Positions 16,817 to 24,970 of a DNA stretch of 64,000 nt are shown here, in pieces. A program made the translations under genes and the position numbers. The stretch's first letter is position 1. Each line of letters begins with the position of its first letter. Below the pieces are notes generated by a model that was not told where the DNA came from, made no database searches, and was given only the letters and a program-made list of their open reading frames with translations. Source of the stretch: an uncultured Flavobacteriales bacterium (lineage in GTDB: Bacteria; Bacteroidota; Bacteroidia; Flavobacteriales; Schleiferiaceae). Where the stretch lies: the NCBI GenBank assembly GCA_913055685.1, contig CAJXKC010000002.1, positions 248,001 to 312,000 on the forward strand. The letters are read 5' to 3'.

Positions 16817-17449
16817 TTAGTGCCGCCGAACTAGGGCCCTAATCTCTGAAATGATCATAGCTGTTGCTCCCCAGACAGTTAGACCTTCTATTAAATAGGC
16901 TTTTGTTTTAATTCGAAAGCCCCCGCTCACTTCAACACTTGTCTCCTGAATATTGCTTTCGTCGAGAAAAGCGGTAAAGGGGATACGATGAATTTTAGCC
17001 ACTTCCTTTTCTTCACGGGTTAAATCGGTAGCATTATCGGCGAAGGCAAGATAGGGGTGTACTAAAAAGTTACTCGGTGGAATGTATAATTGGGTGAGAG
17101 GACTTATAATTTGGTACTCCTCCTGCCTTAAACCAACCTCTTCTTCAGTTTCTCGAATGGCCGTTTCTTTAAAGTCGGAATCTTCTAACTCGTGTTTACC
17201 ACCGGGAAAACTAATCTGACCGCTATGCGCACCAGGATATATGGTTCTTTCGGTAAGCAATAGATAGGGAGTTTGGGCGCGGTTCTCAATTAAGGCCAGC
17301 ACCCCTGCTTTACGCACTTTGGCTAGGTTTAAGTCCATCTGAGACAACCTATTTCTACTGCCTGGAGCAATGCTGTATTGAGCCTCTTCTCCTGGTAGTC
17401 CCTCTTTTAGAGCGCTTTTAATTACTTCTTTTAGTTCGAGATAGTTCAC
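16817..17449 (-). CDS. NUDIX hydrolase, CoA pyrophosphatase type
   Basis: 210 residues. The Nudix box is complete (GGKHELEDSDFKETAI followed by RETEEEVGL) and is preceded by LLTERTIYPGAHSGQISFPG, which is the NuCoA signature (LLTxR...HxGxxxFPGG) of enzymes that cleave the pyrophosphate of coenzyme A and CoA esters. A role in CoA turnover is therefore expected. The start is a GTG (17447-17449). It is divergent from oxyR, with 87 nt between the two starts. Confidence 0.88.
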   Translation of the reverse strand: MNYLELKEVIKSALKEGLPGEEAQYSIAPGSRNRLSQMDLNLAKVRKAGVLALIENRAQTPYLLLTERTIYPGAHSGQISFPGGKHELEDSDFKETAIRETEEEVGLRQEEYQIISPLTQLYIPPSNFLVHPYLAFADNATDLTREEKEVAKIHRIPFTAFLDESNIQETSVEVSGGFRIKTKAYLIEGLTVWGATAMIISEIRALVRRH

Positions 17450-17464
17450 CTTTAATTATATAGA

Positions 17465-17472
17465 CAAAAGTA
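17465..17472 (-). promoter_or_regulatory. -7 promoter element for the Nudix gene
   Basis: TACTTTTG on the minus strand, exact TAnnTTTG, 15 nt before the GTG start of the Nudix gene. It shares the 87-nt divergent region with the oxyR promoter. Confidence 0.45.
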
Positions 17473-17507
17473 GATAAGAGTTACAACATTTAATAGCAAT
17501 TATTTAT

Positions 17508-17515
17508 TAATTTTG
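17508..17515 (+). promoter_or_regulatory. -7 promoter element for oxyR
   Basis: TAATTTTG, exact TAnnTTTG, 21 nt before the oxyR ATG. A Shine-Dalgarno-like AGGAG (17528-17532) lies 4 nt before the ATG, which is unusual among the genes of this window. Confidence 0.5.
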
Positions 17516-17536
17516 TGTAATCATTAAAGGAGAACT

Positions 17537-18478
17537 ATGACACTTACACAGTTAACATATTTAATAGCCGTTGATAATCATCGACATTTTGCAAGAGCTG
17601 CCGAAGCTTGCTTTGTAACTCAGCCCACCTTATCCATGCAAATTCAAAAGCTGGAGGAGGAGCTAGGAGTTTTACTTTTTGATCGAAGCAAGCATCCGGT
17701 GAAACCGACTTCCATTGGTGAGAAGTTAATCGCCCAGGCGCGTACAATACTGCATGAGGCTGAACGCATGCAGCAAATTTTACAGGAATCGAAAAATGTT
17801 TTGGAGGGCCCTTTCAAACTGGGCGTAATACCCACGATTACTTCTTCTTTGGTGCCACGTTTCTTGAATCAGTTTAATGCGAAGTTCCCAAAGATTCAAT
17901 TACAGGTAATTGAACTTACCACAGAAATGATTTTGGAGAAATTGCAAAGAGATGAATTGGATGCAGCCATTCTCGCCACGCCATTAAATGAACGTTCGGT
18001 TATTGAAAAGCCTTTATACTATGAGCCTTTTATGGCTTATATCCCCGAAGATCATCGATTAGGTAAGGAGACTTTTGTAACGAATTCCGAATTAGATATA
18101 GACGAAATTCTTTTGCTTAATGAAGGTCATTGTTTCCGCAACTCGGTGATCAATCTATGTCGTACTAGTCCGAGTATGGGGCAGAAAAACGTTGATTTAG
18201 AGAGTGGTAACTTCGATATTTTAGTCAAGCTAGCGAAGAAAGGCTATGGAATGACTCTTTTACCTTATTTATATGCTATCGACCTTTCTAAAGAGGAGCA
18301 ATCGAGATTGAAACCGATAGCGGACCCAAAGCCTACCCGAGAGATAAGCTTGGTTTATTCTCGAGCCGAATTAAAAATTAAGGTAATCGAAGAATTGGGC
18401 AAAATAATCCAGAATTCAGTTCCAGAAAAGCTATTGGAGTCAAGCGACCAAGTGCTGAGTCCGGTGCACGAGCTTTAA
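17537..18478 (+). CDS. oxyR: LysR-type hydrogen peroxide-inducible transcriptional activator OxyR
   Basis: 313 residues. N-terminal winged helix-turn-helix (residues 1-60; HFARAAEACFVTQPTLSMQ) and a LysR substrate domain. The redox site is intact: GHCFRNSVINLC places cysteines at positions 199 and 208, the same numbers and spacing as the disulfide-forming pair of E. coli OxyR, with the conserved GHC context. Peroxide sensing and activation of catalase/peroxiredoxin-type genes is thus expected; targets are not visible from here, though a glutathione peroxidase gene lies at 42929. Divergent from the Nudix hydrolase gene. An AGGAG ribosome-binding-like sequence precedes the ATG. Confidence 0.92.
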   Translation: MTLTQLTYLIAVDNHRHFARAAEACFVTQPTLSMQIQKLEEELGVLLFDRSKHPVKPTSIGEKLIAQARTILHEAERMQQILQESKNVLEGPFKLGVIPTITSSLVPRFLNQFNAKFPKIQLQVIELTTEMILEKLQRDELDAAILATPLNERSVIEKPLYYEPFMAYIPEDHRLGKETFVTNSELDIDEILLLNEGHCFRNSVINLCRTSPSMGQKNVDLESGNFDILVKLAKKGYGMTLLPYLYAIDLSKEEQSRLKPIADPKPTREISLVYSRAELKIKVIEELGKIIQNSVPEKLLESSDQVLSPVHEL

Positions 18479-18498
18479 ATTAGAAAAACAATGCACTT

Positions 18499-18538
18499 AA
18501 AAGCGGGTTATCTTTTACATGAAGGATTGCCCGCTTTT
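18499..18538 (+). terminator. Hairpin with U-tract spanning the start of the LON-domain gene
   Basis: AAAAGCGGG (18499-18507) pairs perfectly with CCCGCTTTT (18530-18538) over 9 bp, with a 22-nt loop that contains the ATG of the next gene (18519). The 3' arm plus T-run resembles an intrinsic terminator for oxyR, but it is also codons 5-7 of the downstream gene. Confidence 0.5.
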
Positions 18539-19112
18539 TCCGTTAAATATATTTCTGCTGCCGAGTGAATACACCCAGCTTTACATTTTTGAAGCACGTT
18601 ACAAGCAGCTAATAAAAGAGTGCTGGGATCAAAATGAGCCTTTTGGAATCCCATTCTCGAGTAAATTAAATGCCCGTAATTTAGGTACAATAGTGAGGGT
18701 TAAGGAAATTATGAGTGTGACTGAAGATGGAGAAATGGAGATCATCGTCGAAGCACTTGGAAATTTTAAATTGGAAAAGTTTCACTATCAAAAGGAAGGC
18801 AAGCTTTACCCGGCTGGTGATATCGAATTGCTACCTAATGTAATATCTGAAACCTGTAGCGATGCACTATACGAGGCCTTCAGAAATTACCTAATCAAGC
18901 AAGACCATCTTGACACTGAGCTCTTAGCTCGCCGAAGCTTTAACTTTGCCGAAATGGCCAGTTTGTTGCATCTCAATGAGGCAGAGAAAATGGACTTAGT
19001 TTGCATCAAAACTGCTTCCGCATTGGAAAAGTACTTGCAGAACTATCTTCGATATTTAGCTTTGTTGCATGAACAGGAATCAAAGCAATTTCAGAATATC
19101 TATCTCAATTAA
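18519..19112 (+). CDS. LON peptidase substrate-binding (N-terminal) domain protein
   Basis: 197 residues consisting of a stand-alone Lon N-terminal domain: CPLFPLNIFLLPSEYTQLYIFE, ARYKQLIKEC, then the FGIP strand and a helical C-terminal bundle (FAEMASLLHLNEAEKMDLV). There is no ATPase or protease domain. Such proteins occur widely, and the function of the stand-alone form is not established; substrate or adaptor roles have been proposed. The start MKDCPLFPL fits the family N-terminus. The ATG lies in the loop of a 9-bp hairpin. The 3' end overlaps the cyclophilin gene by 44 nt. Confidence 0.82.
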   Translation: MKDCPLFPLNIFLLPSEYTQLYIFEARYKQLIKECWDQNEPFGIPFSSKLNARNLGTIVRVKEIMSVTEDGEMEIIVEALGNFKLEKFHYQKEGKLYPAGDIELLPNVISETCSDALYEAFRNYLIKQDHLDTELLARRSFNFAEMASLLHLNEAEKMDLVCIKTASALEKYLQNYLRYLALLHEQESKQFQNIYLN

Positions 19113-19899
19113 GAGCCTTTTTGTTGGCTTAACTTTTTTCCTCTTTGGTGCTTGTGATTCAGTAAGTGATAAAACTGGGGAAAAAGCCGTACAAACCGAA
19201 AGTTCAAAGTCCGCTAAAGCGGAGCCCGAAGGAGAATCTGTTTCTACGGGTTTTCCCATTTTTAAAAATGACCTTGAAGCGGAATCTTTTTTAAAATCTT
19301 ATCAGCCGAAAGGCAGCTCCAATAAAGTAGTAATTGAATCTGATTATGGTGAAATCGTAATCGAGTTATTCGCCAATACGCCGCTTCACCGGAAAAACTT
19401 CTTGTACCTAGTAGATCGAGCGTACTTCAACGGTACCTGGTTTCATCGCATAAGTGCTGGACATGTTGTGCAGGCGGGAAACAATGATGAACAAGAACTT
19501 GTCCAGTTACGTCGCTCAATTGGTGATTATCGCTTAAAACCAGAGGCCTTGGAGGAGAATTACCACCAATATGGTGCAGTGGCCATGGCCCGCTCTTACT
19601 CGCATAATCCGGAGAAGAAATCGGATCCCTTTGAGTTTTATATCTGCATGGGGAAGAAATATTCTGCGGGTCAACTAAAGGCCATGGAAGAAGAGTATCA
19701 GATCTCGCTTAATTCTGATCAAAAGCGGATTTACCAAGAAATAGGGGGAAGTCCACATTTAGACGGCCAGCATACGGTCTTTGGTAAGGTGATAAAGGGT
19801 ATGGAAGTTTTGGAAGAAATATCTAAAGTGGAAACCGATGAAGGAGAGTGGCCTCTAGAAAACATTGTCATTAAAATCAGAAATTACCAAGATCGGTAA
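19069..19899 (+). CDS. Peptidylprolyl isomerase, cyclophilin type, lipoprotein
   Basis: 276 residues. A lipoprotein signal peptide ends at LFGACDS, so the enzyme is anchored to a membrane in the periplasm. The cyclophilin domain starts around residue 85 (VVIESDYGEIVIELF) and contains the catalytic-type FHRISAGHVVQAGN (FHRxxxxxxxQxG pattern), a long insertion with YGAVAMARS, and the DGQHTVFGKVIKGMEVLEEI end. The insertion of about 60 residues between the QAG and AMAR motifs is common in Bacteroidota homologues. The ATG at 19069 overlaps the previous gene by 44 nt; later starts would cut the signal peptide. Confidence 0.88.
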   Translation: MNRNQSNFRISISIKSLFVGLTFFLFGACDSVSDKTGEKAVQTESSKSAKAEPEGESVSTGFPIFKNDLEAESFLKSYQPKGSSNKVVIESDYGEIVIELFANTPLHRKNFLYLVDRAYFNGTWFHRISAGHVVQAGNNDEQELVQLRRSIGDYRLKPEALEENYHQYGAVAMARSYSHNPEKKSDPFEFYICMGKKYSAGQLKAMEEEYQISLNSDQKRIYQEIGGSPHLDGQHTVFGKVIKGMEVLEEISKVETDEGEWPLENIVIKIRNYQDR

Positions 19900-19917
19900 A
19901 TCGAAAGGAAAAATTTT

Positions 19918-20078
19918 TATCTTCGTAGACCAATGGTGAAACAATTCCATCAATATAATCGCATCAATAAACGCAATTGGATGACAATCCGATCGCGAGG
20001 TGCATTAATGGAATCTGAATAGAACCAATCTAACAGGAACTGTAAAAGCCCTCGCAAGCAATTGCGGGGGCTTTTTTT
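19918..20078 (+). ncRNA. Candidate small RNA or leader with 29-codon ORF
   Basis: The 200-nt gap between the cyclophilin gene and the next gene holds a -7-like element TATCTTCG (19918-19925), a possible small ORF (ATG at 19933, 29 codons, basic peptide beginning MVKQFHQYN), and a good intrinsic terminator ending at 20078. Together these could be an independent transcript of about 145 nt. I cannot assign it to a known RNA family; it may also be a leader of the next gene with an attenuator. Confidence 0.35.
20047..20078 (+). terminator. Intrinsic terminator after the cyclophilin gene/small transcript
   Basis: AGCCCTCGCA pairs with TGCGGGGGCT (one G-U pair) around a 6-nt loop and is followed by seven T residues. 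It lies about 20 nt before the next gene. Confidence 0.8.
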
Positions 20079-20099
20079 ATGCAATAATTGAATTAAAAA

Positions 20100-20471
20100 A
20101 TGAGCGCCTTTATCAATTTACTGGAAAGACAGAAGAAAAGAGAGCTTTACAAGCTGATTGACCTTCCAGCGAGAGGTAAAAATCTTCAATGGATTACTTT
20201 GAAGGGATTGGAAGATCAAGCCCTAGAATTACATGATCAGGTAGCTAGTTTATTGCCGAATAATGTTGGACTTATTCGTACGGGAGTGCAAATGGAGACT
20301 TTTGCGGAGGCACGCCCGGCTACTAAGATTAGGATTATGGCTCAAATTAGTGCAACTAATCACCGCTCTTATATGGTAAAGGTTCATTGTCATGAAGTTA
20401 ACCCGAGAGGGAACTGGCGGAAACTCGCTAAAGCCGAGTATCACTATGCCGAAAAGCGAAGACCGGCCTAA
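20100..20471 (+). CDS. Conserved hypothetical protein, possible hotdog fold
   Basis: 123 residues, no signal peptide, basic C-terminus. I do not recognise it with certainty. The pattern is that of a single-domain hotdog protein: a long helix (LEDQALELHDQVASLLPN), a strand with TGVQMETFAEARPATK resembling the substrate-strand of thioesterase-like proteins, then IRIMAQISATN, YMVKVHCHE and LAKAEYHYAEK as alternating strands. A catalytic aspartate or glutamate after the helix is not evident. It stands alone between a terminator and the S41 peptidase gene. Confidence 0.5.
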   Translation: MSAFINLLERQKKRELYKLIDLPARGKNLQWITLKGLEDQALELHDQVASLLPNNVGLIRTGVQMETFAEARPATKIRIMAQISATNHRSYMVKVHCHEVNPRGNWRKLAKAEYHYAEKRRPA

Positions 20472-20547
20472 ACATTCTTAGCGATCATTGTGTATATTAG
20501 TGGCCCGATACCGATTTCCCATTCAGGAAAACAATTGCACACGATCC

Positions 20548-23500
20548 ATGAAAAAATTACTGATTACCTTTTTAGCGGTAGGCACGCTTGGTACCCTAAC
20601 CGCACAAAATCCCTTTTTAAGAGATTTACGATTGAGTCCCGATGCTCAATCCCTTGCCTTTAGTTACCAAGGCGACATATGGTTTTGGCAAAATTTGGAA
20701 GGAAACCCTTTGCGGATTAGTCTTCATGAGGCCTATGAATCCAATCCGATTTTTAGTCCGGATGGAAAAAGTCTAGCATTCAACTCAACACGATTCGGCA
20801 GTAATGACATTTTCATTAGTGACCTTAAAGGTCAGAGCCTAGAGCGTCTTAGTTATCATTCTGCCAGTGATAACCTTTCGGATTGGCATAAGGCTAAAGG
20901 AATTCTTTTTAGTACCGAAAGGGCTTATAATCGAGTAGAATGGGATCCAGAGATTCATCACTTTCCCAATGCTAGTGGTACTCCACAACGTCTTTTAGGA
21001 GCTTTAGGAGAAATGGCAGTAGTTTCACCAAACGGTCGCTACATTGCCTTTACCAGAGGCGCTTGCCGCGTGAGTAGAGAAAACTACAGTGGTCCGGCCG
21101 ATAATGAAATTTGGATTTACGACAGTGAAAGTCAAAAATACTCAGCGCTTACCGATAATGAAGTAAATGATATTTACCCGCAGTGGATCTCTAATGACGA
21201 ATTAGTATTCCTTTCTGCACGCGAGGGTCGTTATAATTTAAAGAAGAGCAATTTAGCTGGTGAAGCTAGTTGGCTTAGTAATTTTAAGGATGAGGGTATT
21301 CACCATTTTAGCGTGGCTCAGGCTAAGGTGGCTTTTAGCAGGGGCTCGACTGCTTACCTTGGTGACCTAAATGCAATTTCTGAGGCCAAAGCGCTTAATC
21401 CATCATTACCAGGTGACTATCGTTTTTACCCTACCGAGCGTAAAACCTATCGTAATGCCATTAGTGATTATACGATATCTCCCAATGGCAAGCTGGTAGC
21501 ATTAGAGATTCATGGCGAAATTTTCGTGAAGGAGATTGATGAAGATGAGTCACGTACGCGCAATCTATCCAATCACCCTTATTTTGATCGCGAGCCAGCT
21601 TTTATCAATGACAGCGTACTCATCTTTAGTTCTGATCGCAGCGATGATACCTACAATTTTTATGCGGTAAAATCGAGTGACGACAAGAAGAGCGGTTTAT
21701 TTGAAAGTTTAAGACATGAAATAAGCGATTACCGCAGTGGCAAAGCAGACATGCGGTCGGCCAAACTTTCTCCAGATGGTAAGCGCTTAGCTTGGTTGGA
21801 GAATGATCAGCGATTAATGGTAGCCGACCTAAACGATAAGGGTGAAATCTCCAATCCTAAGGCCTTAGTTGAAGCATGGCATGGGGCAGGAGGTATAGCT
21901 TGGAGTCCTGATGCGAAATACCTAGCCTATCATCGCGACGATTTAAACTTTAACACCGAGGTATTTATTCATGAGGTGAAATCGGGCGCTGAACCGGTAA
22001 ATATTTCTATGCACCCAGGTAATGATTATGGTGCAGTCTGGAGTCCGGATGGTTCTAAATTAGCCTTTATGTCAGATCGCAATAATGACGATCAAGATAT
22101 TTGGTTCCTATGGTTAAAACGCGAAGATTGGCTGAAAAGCGAGGAAGAGCGTAAGTATGGCTATTACTTTGATGATAAGTCATCTGAAGATGAGAAAAAG
22201 GATGAAAAGTCGGATAAGGAGGATGTGAAGCCGGTTGAAATTGATTTTGAAAACATTCACATGCGCTTGCAACAGGTTACGTCCTACACTGGAAATGAAT
22301 CGAATGTATTAATCGACAAAGACGGCGAAACTTTCTACTTCACCAAGTACGATGCCCTAAATAAGGGATCGGATCTTTATAAAATAAAATACGATGGCTC
22401 TGATTTAGAGTCTTTAACCAAAGGTGGGGCTAGTCCTTATAACTTACAGTGGGATAGCGATCAGAAAGGGATGTACTACTTAAGTCGCGGTAGTTTAAAA
22501 TACATCAAAACCAGCGGCGGCAAGAGCACTTCCTACAAGCACGAAGCGAAGATGATTATCGATAAAGTGGAAGAGCGTAAGCAAGTTTATGCGGAAGCCA
22601 GTCGATTAATTCGCGACCGATTCTACGATCCCGATTTTCATGGACAAAATTGGGATAAACTAAACCAGTACTACCGCGACTGGGCCATTTCGGCCAGTAC
22701 TGATGAAGACTTTAGATTTGTCTTTAACCTCATGCTAGGCCGCCTTAATGCAAGTCACATGGGCCTATACGGTAGCTCGGAGGCTGATGTGAACCGCGAG
22801 CGTACCGGTCGCCTGGGGATTGAAGTTCGACCCAGTTCAGGCGGAGTTGTGGTTAGTCGGGTGATTCCCAATTCCCCTTCCGATCGCAGCAGCAATAACC
22901 TTAAGGTGGGCGATAAAATTACCGGTGTAAATGGGCAAAGCGTAAATAGTGAAATAAACTTCTATGCGTTGCTAGCCGAAACTTCAGAAGAGGTGCAACT
23001 TCTCGAAGTTGAAAGGGAAAACAGCAAATTGGAAATAGCCATTCTACCTAGTCGCTCAGTTAGCTCGGAGCTTTATGAAGAATGGGTATCCACCCGTAAG
23101 GCATTGGTTGAGCGCTATTCAAAAGGTCGCTTGGGTTACATCCATATTAAAGGGATGGATAAACCTAGTTTTGAGCGATTTGAACGTGAGTTAATGGCCT
23201 CAGGCTATGGTAAAGAAGGTATTGTTATTGACGTACGCTTTAATGGTGGGGGCTGGACTACAGATTATCTCATGGCTGTTCTAAGTGTACGCCAGCACGC
23301 CTATACCATTCCTCGCGGTGCGGCAAAGAGTTTAAAAGATAACAAAGCATTTAGTGATTACTATCCTTACAGTGAGCGCCTGCCCTTGGCTGCTTGGACC
23401 AAACCTTCTGTGGCACTATGTAACGAGAGTTCTTACTCCAACGCCGAAATCTTTAGTCACGCTTATAAATCTTTAGGAATTGGAACCTTAGTAGGAAAGC

Positions 23501-23733
23501 CTACTTTCGGTGCGGTAATTTCTACTGGAGGATCAAGTTTGCTTAATGGCTCTTTTATCCGTTTGCCTTTTAGGGCTTGGTATGTTAAAGAGAGCGGTAT
23601 GAATATGGAGAATGGTCCAGCAGTTCCAGATATTGTTCTCGACAATCCACCTAATGTACGTGAATTAAACGAGGATGCTCAATTGAAAAAAGCGGTAGAA
23701 GTTCTTATTAACCAAATCGATAATAAAAACTAA
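20548..23733 (+). CDS. Tricorn-type S41 family peptidase, exported
   Basis: 1061 residues with a signal peptide (MKKLLITFLAVGTLGTLTAQ); the longer frame back to 20488 is rejected because it buries this peptide. Residues about 25-560 form two WD40/TolB-like beta-propeller regions (repeated LSPDGK, WSPDAKY, WSPDGSKLAFMSDR). A charged linker (about 545-575) leads to a C1-core helix region, a PDZ domain (about 755-830, GIEVRPSSGGVVVSRV) and a tail-specific-protease core with IVIDVRFNGGGWTTDYL and the nucleophile in SSYSNAEIF. This is the tricorn protease architecture. It likely degrades peptides in the periplasm. It is followed 1 nt later by a C1 peptidase gene, so both are co-expressed. Confidence 0.9.
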   Translation: MKKLLITFLAVGTLGTLTAQNPFLRDLRLSPDAQSLAFSYQGDIWFWQNLEGNPLRISLHEAYESNPIFSPDGKSLAFNSTRFGSNDIFISDLKGQSLERLSYHSASDNLSDWHKAKGILFSTERAYNRVEWDPEIHHFPNASGTPQRLLGALGEMAVVSPNGRYIAFTRGACRVSRENYSGPADNEIWIYDSESQKYSALTDNEVNDIYPQWISNDELVFLSAREGRYNLKKSNLAGEASWLSNFKDEGIHHFSVAQAKVAFSRGSTAYLGDLNAISEAKALNPSLPGDYRFYPTERKTYRNAISDYTISPNGKLVALEIHGEIFVKEIDEDESRTRNLSNHPYFDREPAFINDSVLIFSSDRSDDTYNFYAVKSSDDKKSGLFESLRHEISDYRSGKADMRSAKLSPDGKRLAWLENDQRLMVADLNDKGEISNPKALVEAWHGAGGIAWSPDAKYLAYHRDDLNFNTEVFIHEVKSGAEPVNISMHPGNDYGAVWSPDGSKLAFMSDRNNDDQDIWFLWLKREDWLKSEEERKYGYYFDDKSSEDEKKDEKSDKEDVKPVEIDFENIHMRLQQVTSYTGNESNVLIDKDGETFYFTKYDALNKGSDLYKIKYDGSDLESLTKGGASPYNLQWDSDQKGMYYLSRGSLKYIKTSGGKSTSYKHEAKMIIDKVEERKQVYAEASRLIRDRFYDPDFHGQNWDKLNQYYRDWAISASTDEDFRFVFNLMLGRLNASHMGLYGSSEADVNRERTGRLGIEVRPSSGGVVVSRVIPNSPSDRSSNNLKVGDKITGVNGQSVNSEINFYALLAETSEEVQLLEVERENSKLEIAILPSRSVSSELYEEWVSTRKALVERYSKGRLGYIHIKGMDKPSFERFERELMASGYGKEGIVIDVRFNGGGWTTDYLMAVLSVRQHAYTIPRGAAKSLKDNKAFSDYYPYSERLPLAAWTKPSVALCNESSYSNAEIFSHAYKSLGIGTLVGKPTFGAVISTGGSSLLNGSFIRLPFRAWYVKESGMNMENGPAVPDIVLDNPPNVRELNEDAQLKKAVEVLINQIDNKN

Positions 23734-23734
23734 A

Positions 23735-24922
23735 ATGAAGCGAAATTTTAAATTTTTAGCGGCAGCCTTAAGCATTAGTATTGCGGCTAATGCCCAAGAC
23801 GATTTAATAAATAAAGTTAAAAACAACGGAGGCGATAGTAAAGAAGGCTTTCAGTTCGAGACCATTGTTGATCTTGAGGCTACGCCGGTAAAAAATCAGG
23901 GGCGTAGTGGCACCTGTTGGAGTTATGCTACCACCGGATTTATCGAAAGTGAAATGCTTCGTATGGGTAAAGAGCCAGTCGATTTATCGGAGATGTTTAC
24001 CGTGCGCATGGTATACATCGATAAAGCCATAAAATACGTGCGCTTGCACGGGAATTTGAACTTTGCCCAGGGTGGTGCCTTACCGGATGTTTTTTACGTT
24101 TTAAAGCATTATGGTGCAGTTCCTCAAGAAGTGTATGAAGGTTTGGACTATGGTACGGATATCAATAATCACGGTGAGCTAGAAGCAGTTCTTAAAGCTC
24201 AATTGGATGAGGTTATTAAAAACAAGAATGGCAAATTAACCCCATCCTGGAAGAAGGCCTTTATTGCAACTGTGGATGCTTATTTAGGGGAGTACCCTGA
24301 AGAGTTTACCTATAAAGGAAAGAAGTATAGCCCGCGTAGCTTTGCCGATGAATACATTGGTATAGATCCATCCGATTACGTACAGCTAACCTCTTTCAAT
24401 CATCATCCCATGCACGAGGAAGTAATGATTCAGGTTCCAGATAACTGGGCTTGGGGCAAGGCTTATAATGTTTCCTTAGATGAGATGATGGGAGCCTTGA
24501 ATAATGCTTTAGATGAATCTTATCCTGTAGCTTGGGCTACCGATGTTTCCGAGCGTGGATTCTCCCTACGCAATGGGGTAGCCATCGTTCCGGCGAAGGC
24601 CTATTCGGATATGAATGAGGAGGAGCGTAAATCGATGTTTGACGGTCCTAAGCCAGAGTTGGAAGTTAGCGCTGAAATTCGTCAGGAGGCTTATGATAAC
24701 TACGAAACTACCGATGATCACGGCATGCTAATCACCGGTAAGGTTAAAGACCAGGAAGGAAATATTTACTACATCGTTAAAAATAGCTGGGGCGAGAGAA
24801 ATAATGATTTCCGTGCGGGTTACATAAATGCATCCGATGCCTTTGTGCGCTATAAAACCATTGGTATTATGATGCATAAAGAGGCCTTACCTAAAAAATT
24901 GAGAAAGACCTTAGGTTTATAG
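23735..24922 (+). CDS. C1 family peptidase (bleomycin hydrolase/aminopeptidase C type), exported
   Basis: 395 residues with a signal peptide ending AANAQ. Papain-fold catalytic residues are in order: the nucleophile in NQGRSGTCWSYAT (cysteine at about residue 62), histidine in DDHGMLITGK and asparagine in VKNSWGERN. The large insertion between them is typical of the PepC/bleomycin hydrolase branch, though these cytosolic relatives lack a signal peptide. Here the protein should act in the periplasm with the upstream tricorn-type peptidase, from which it is 1 nt apart. The gene ends before a strong bidirectional terminator. Confidence 0.9.
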   Translation: MKRNFKFLAAALSISIAANAQDDLINKVKNNGGDSKEGFQFETIVDLEATPVKNQGRSGTCWSYATTGFIESEMLRMGKEPVDLSEMFTVRMVYIDKAIKYVRLHGNLNFAQGGALPDVFYVLKHYGAVPQEVYEGLDYGTDINNHGELEAVLKAQLDEVIKNKNGKLTPSWKKAFIATVDAYLGEYPEEFTYKGKKYSPRSFADEYIGIDPSDYVQLTSFNHHPMHEEVMIQVPDNWAWGKAYNVSLDEMMGALNNALDESYPVAWATDVSERGFSLRNGVAIVPAKAYSDMNEEERKSMFDGPKPELEVSAEIRQEAYDNYETTDDHGMLITGKVKDQEGNIYYIVKNSWGERNNDFRAGYINASDAFVRYKTIGIMMHKEALPKKLRKTLGL

Positions 24923-24940
24923 AATCAAAAATCGAGTAAA

Positions 24941-24970
24941 AAAAGGCGAGTGTTTCACTCGCCTTTTTTT
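24941..24970. terminator. Bidirectional intrinsic terminator between the C1 peptidase and hutG
   Basis: GGCGAGTG (24945-24952) pairs with CACTCGCC with a 3-nt loop; A-run on one side and T-run on the other make it functional for both converging genes. It overlaps the last codons of hutG. Confidence 0.88.

Noticed and set aside
20488-20547. Upstream extension of the S41 peptidase to 20488
   Set aside because: It would bury the clear signal peptide starting at 20548.
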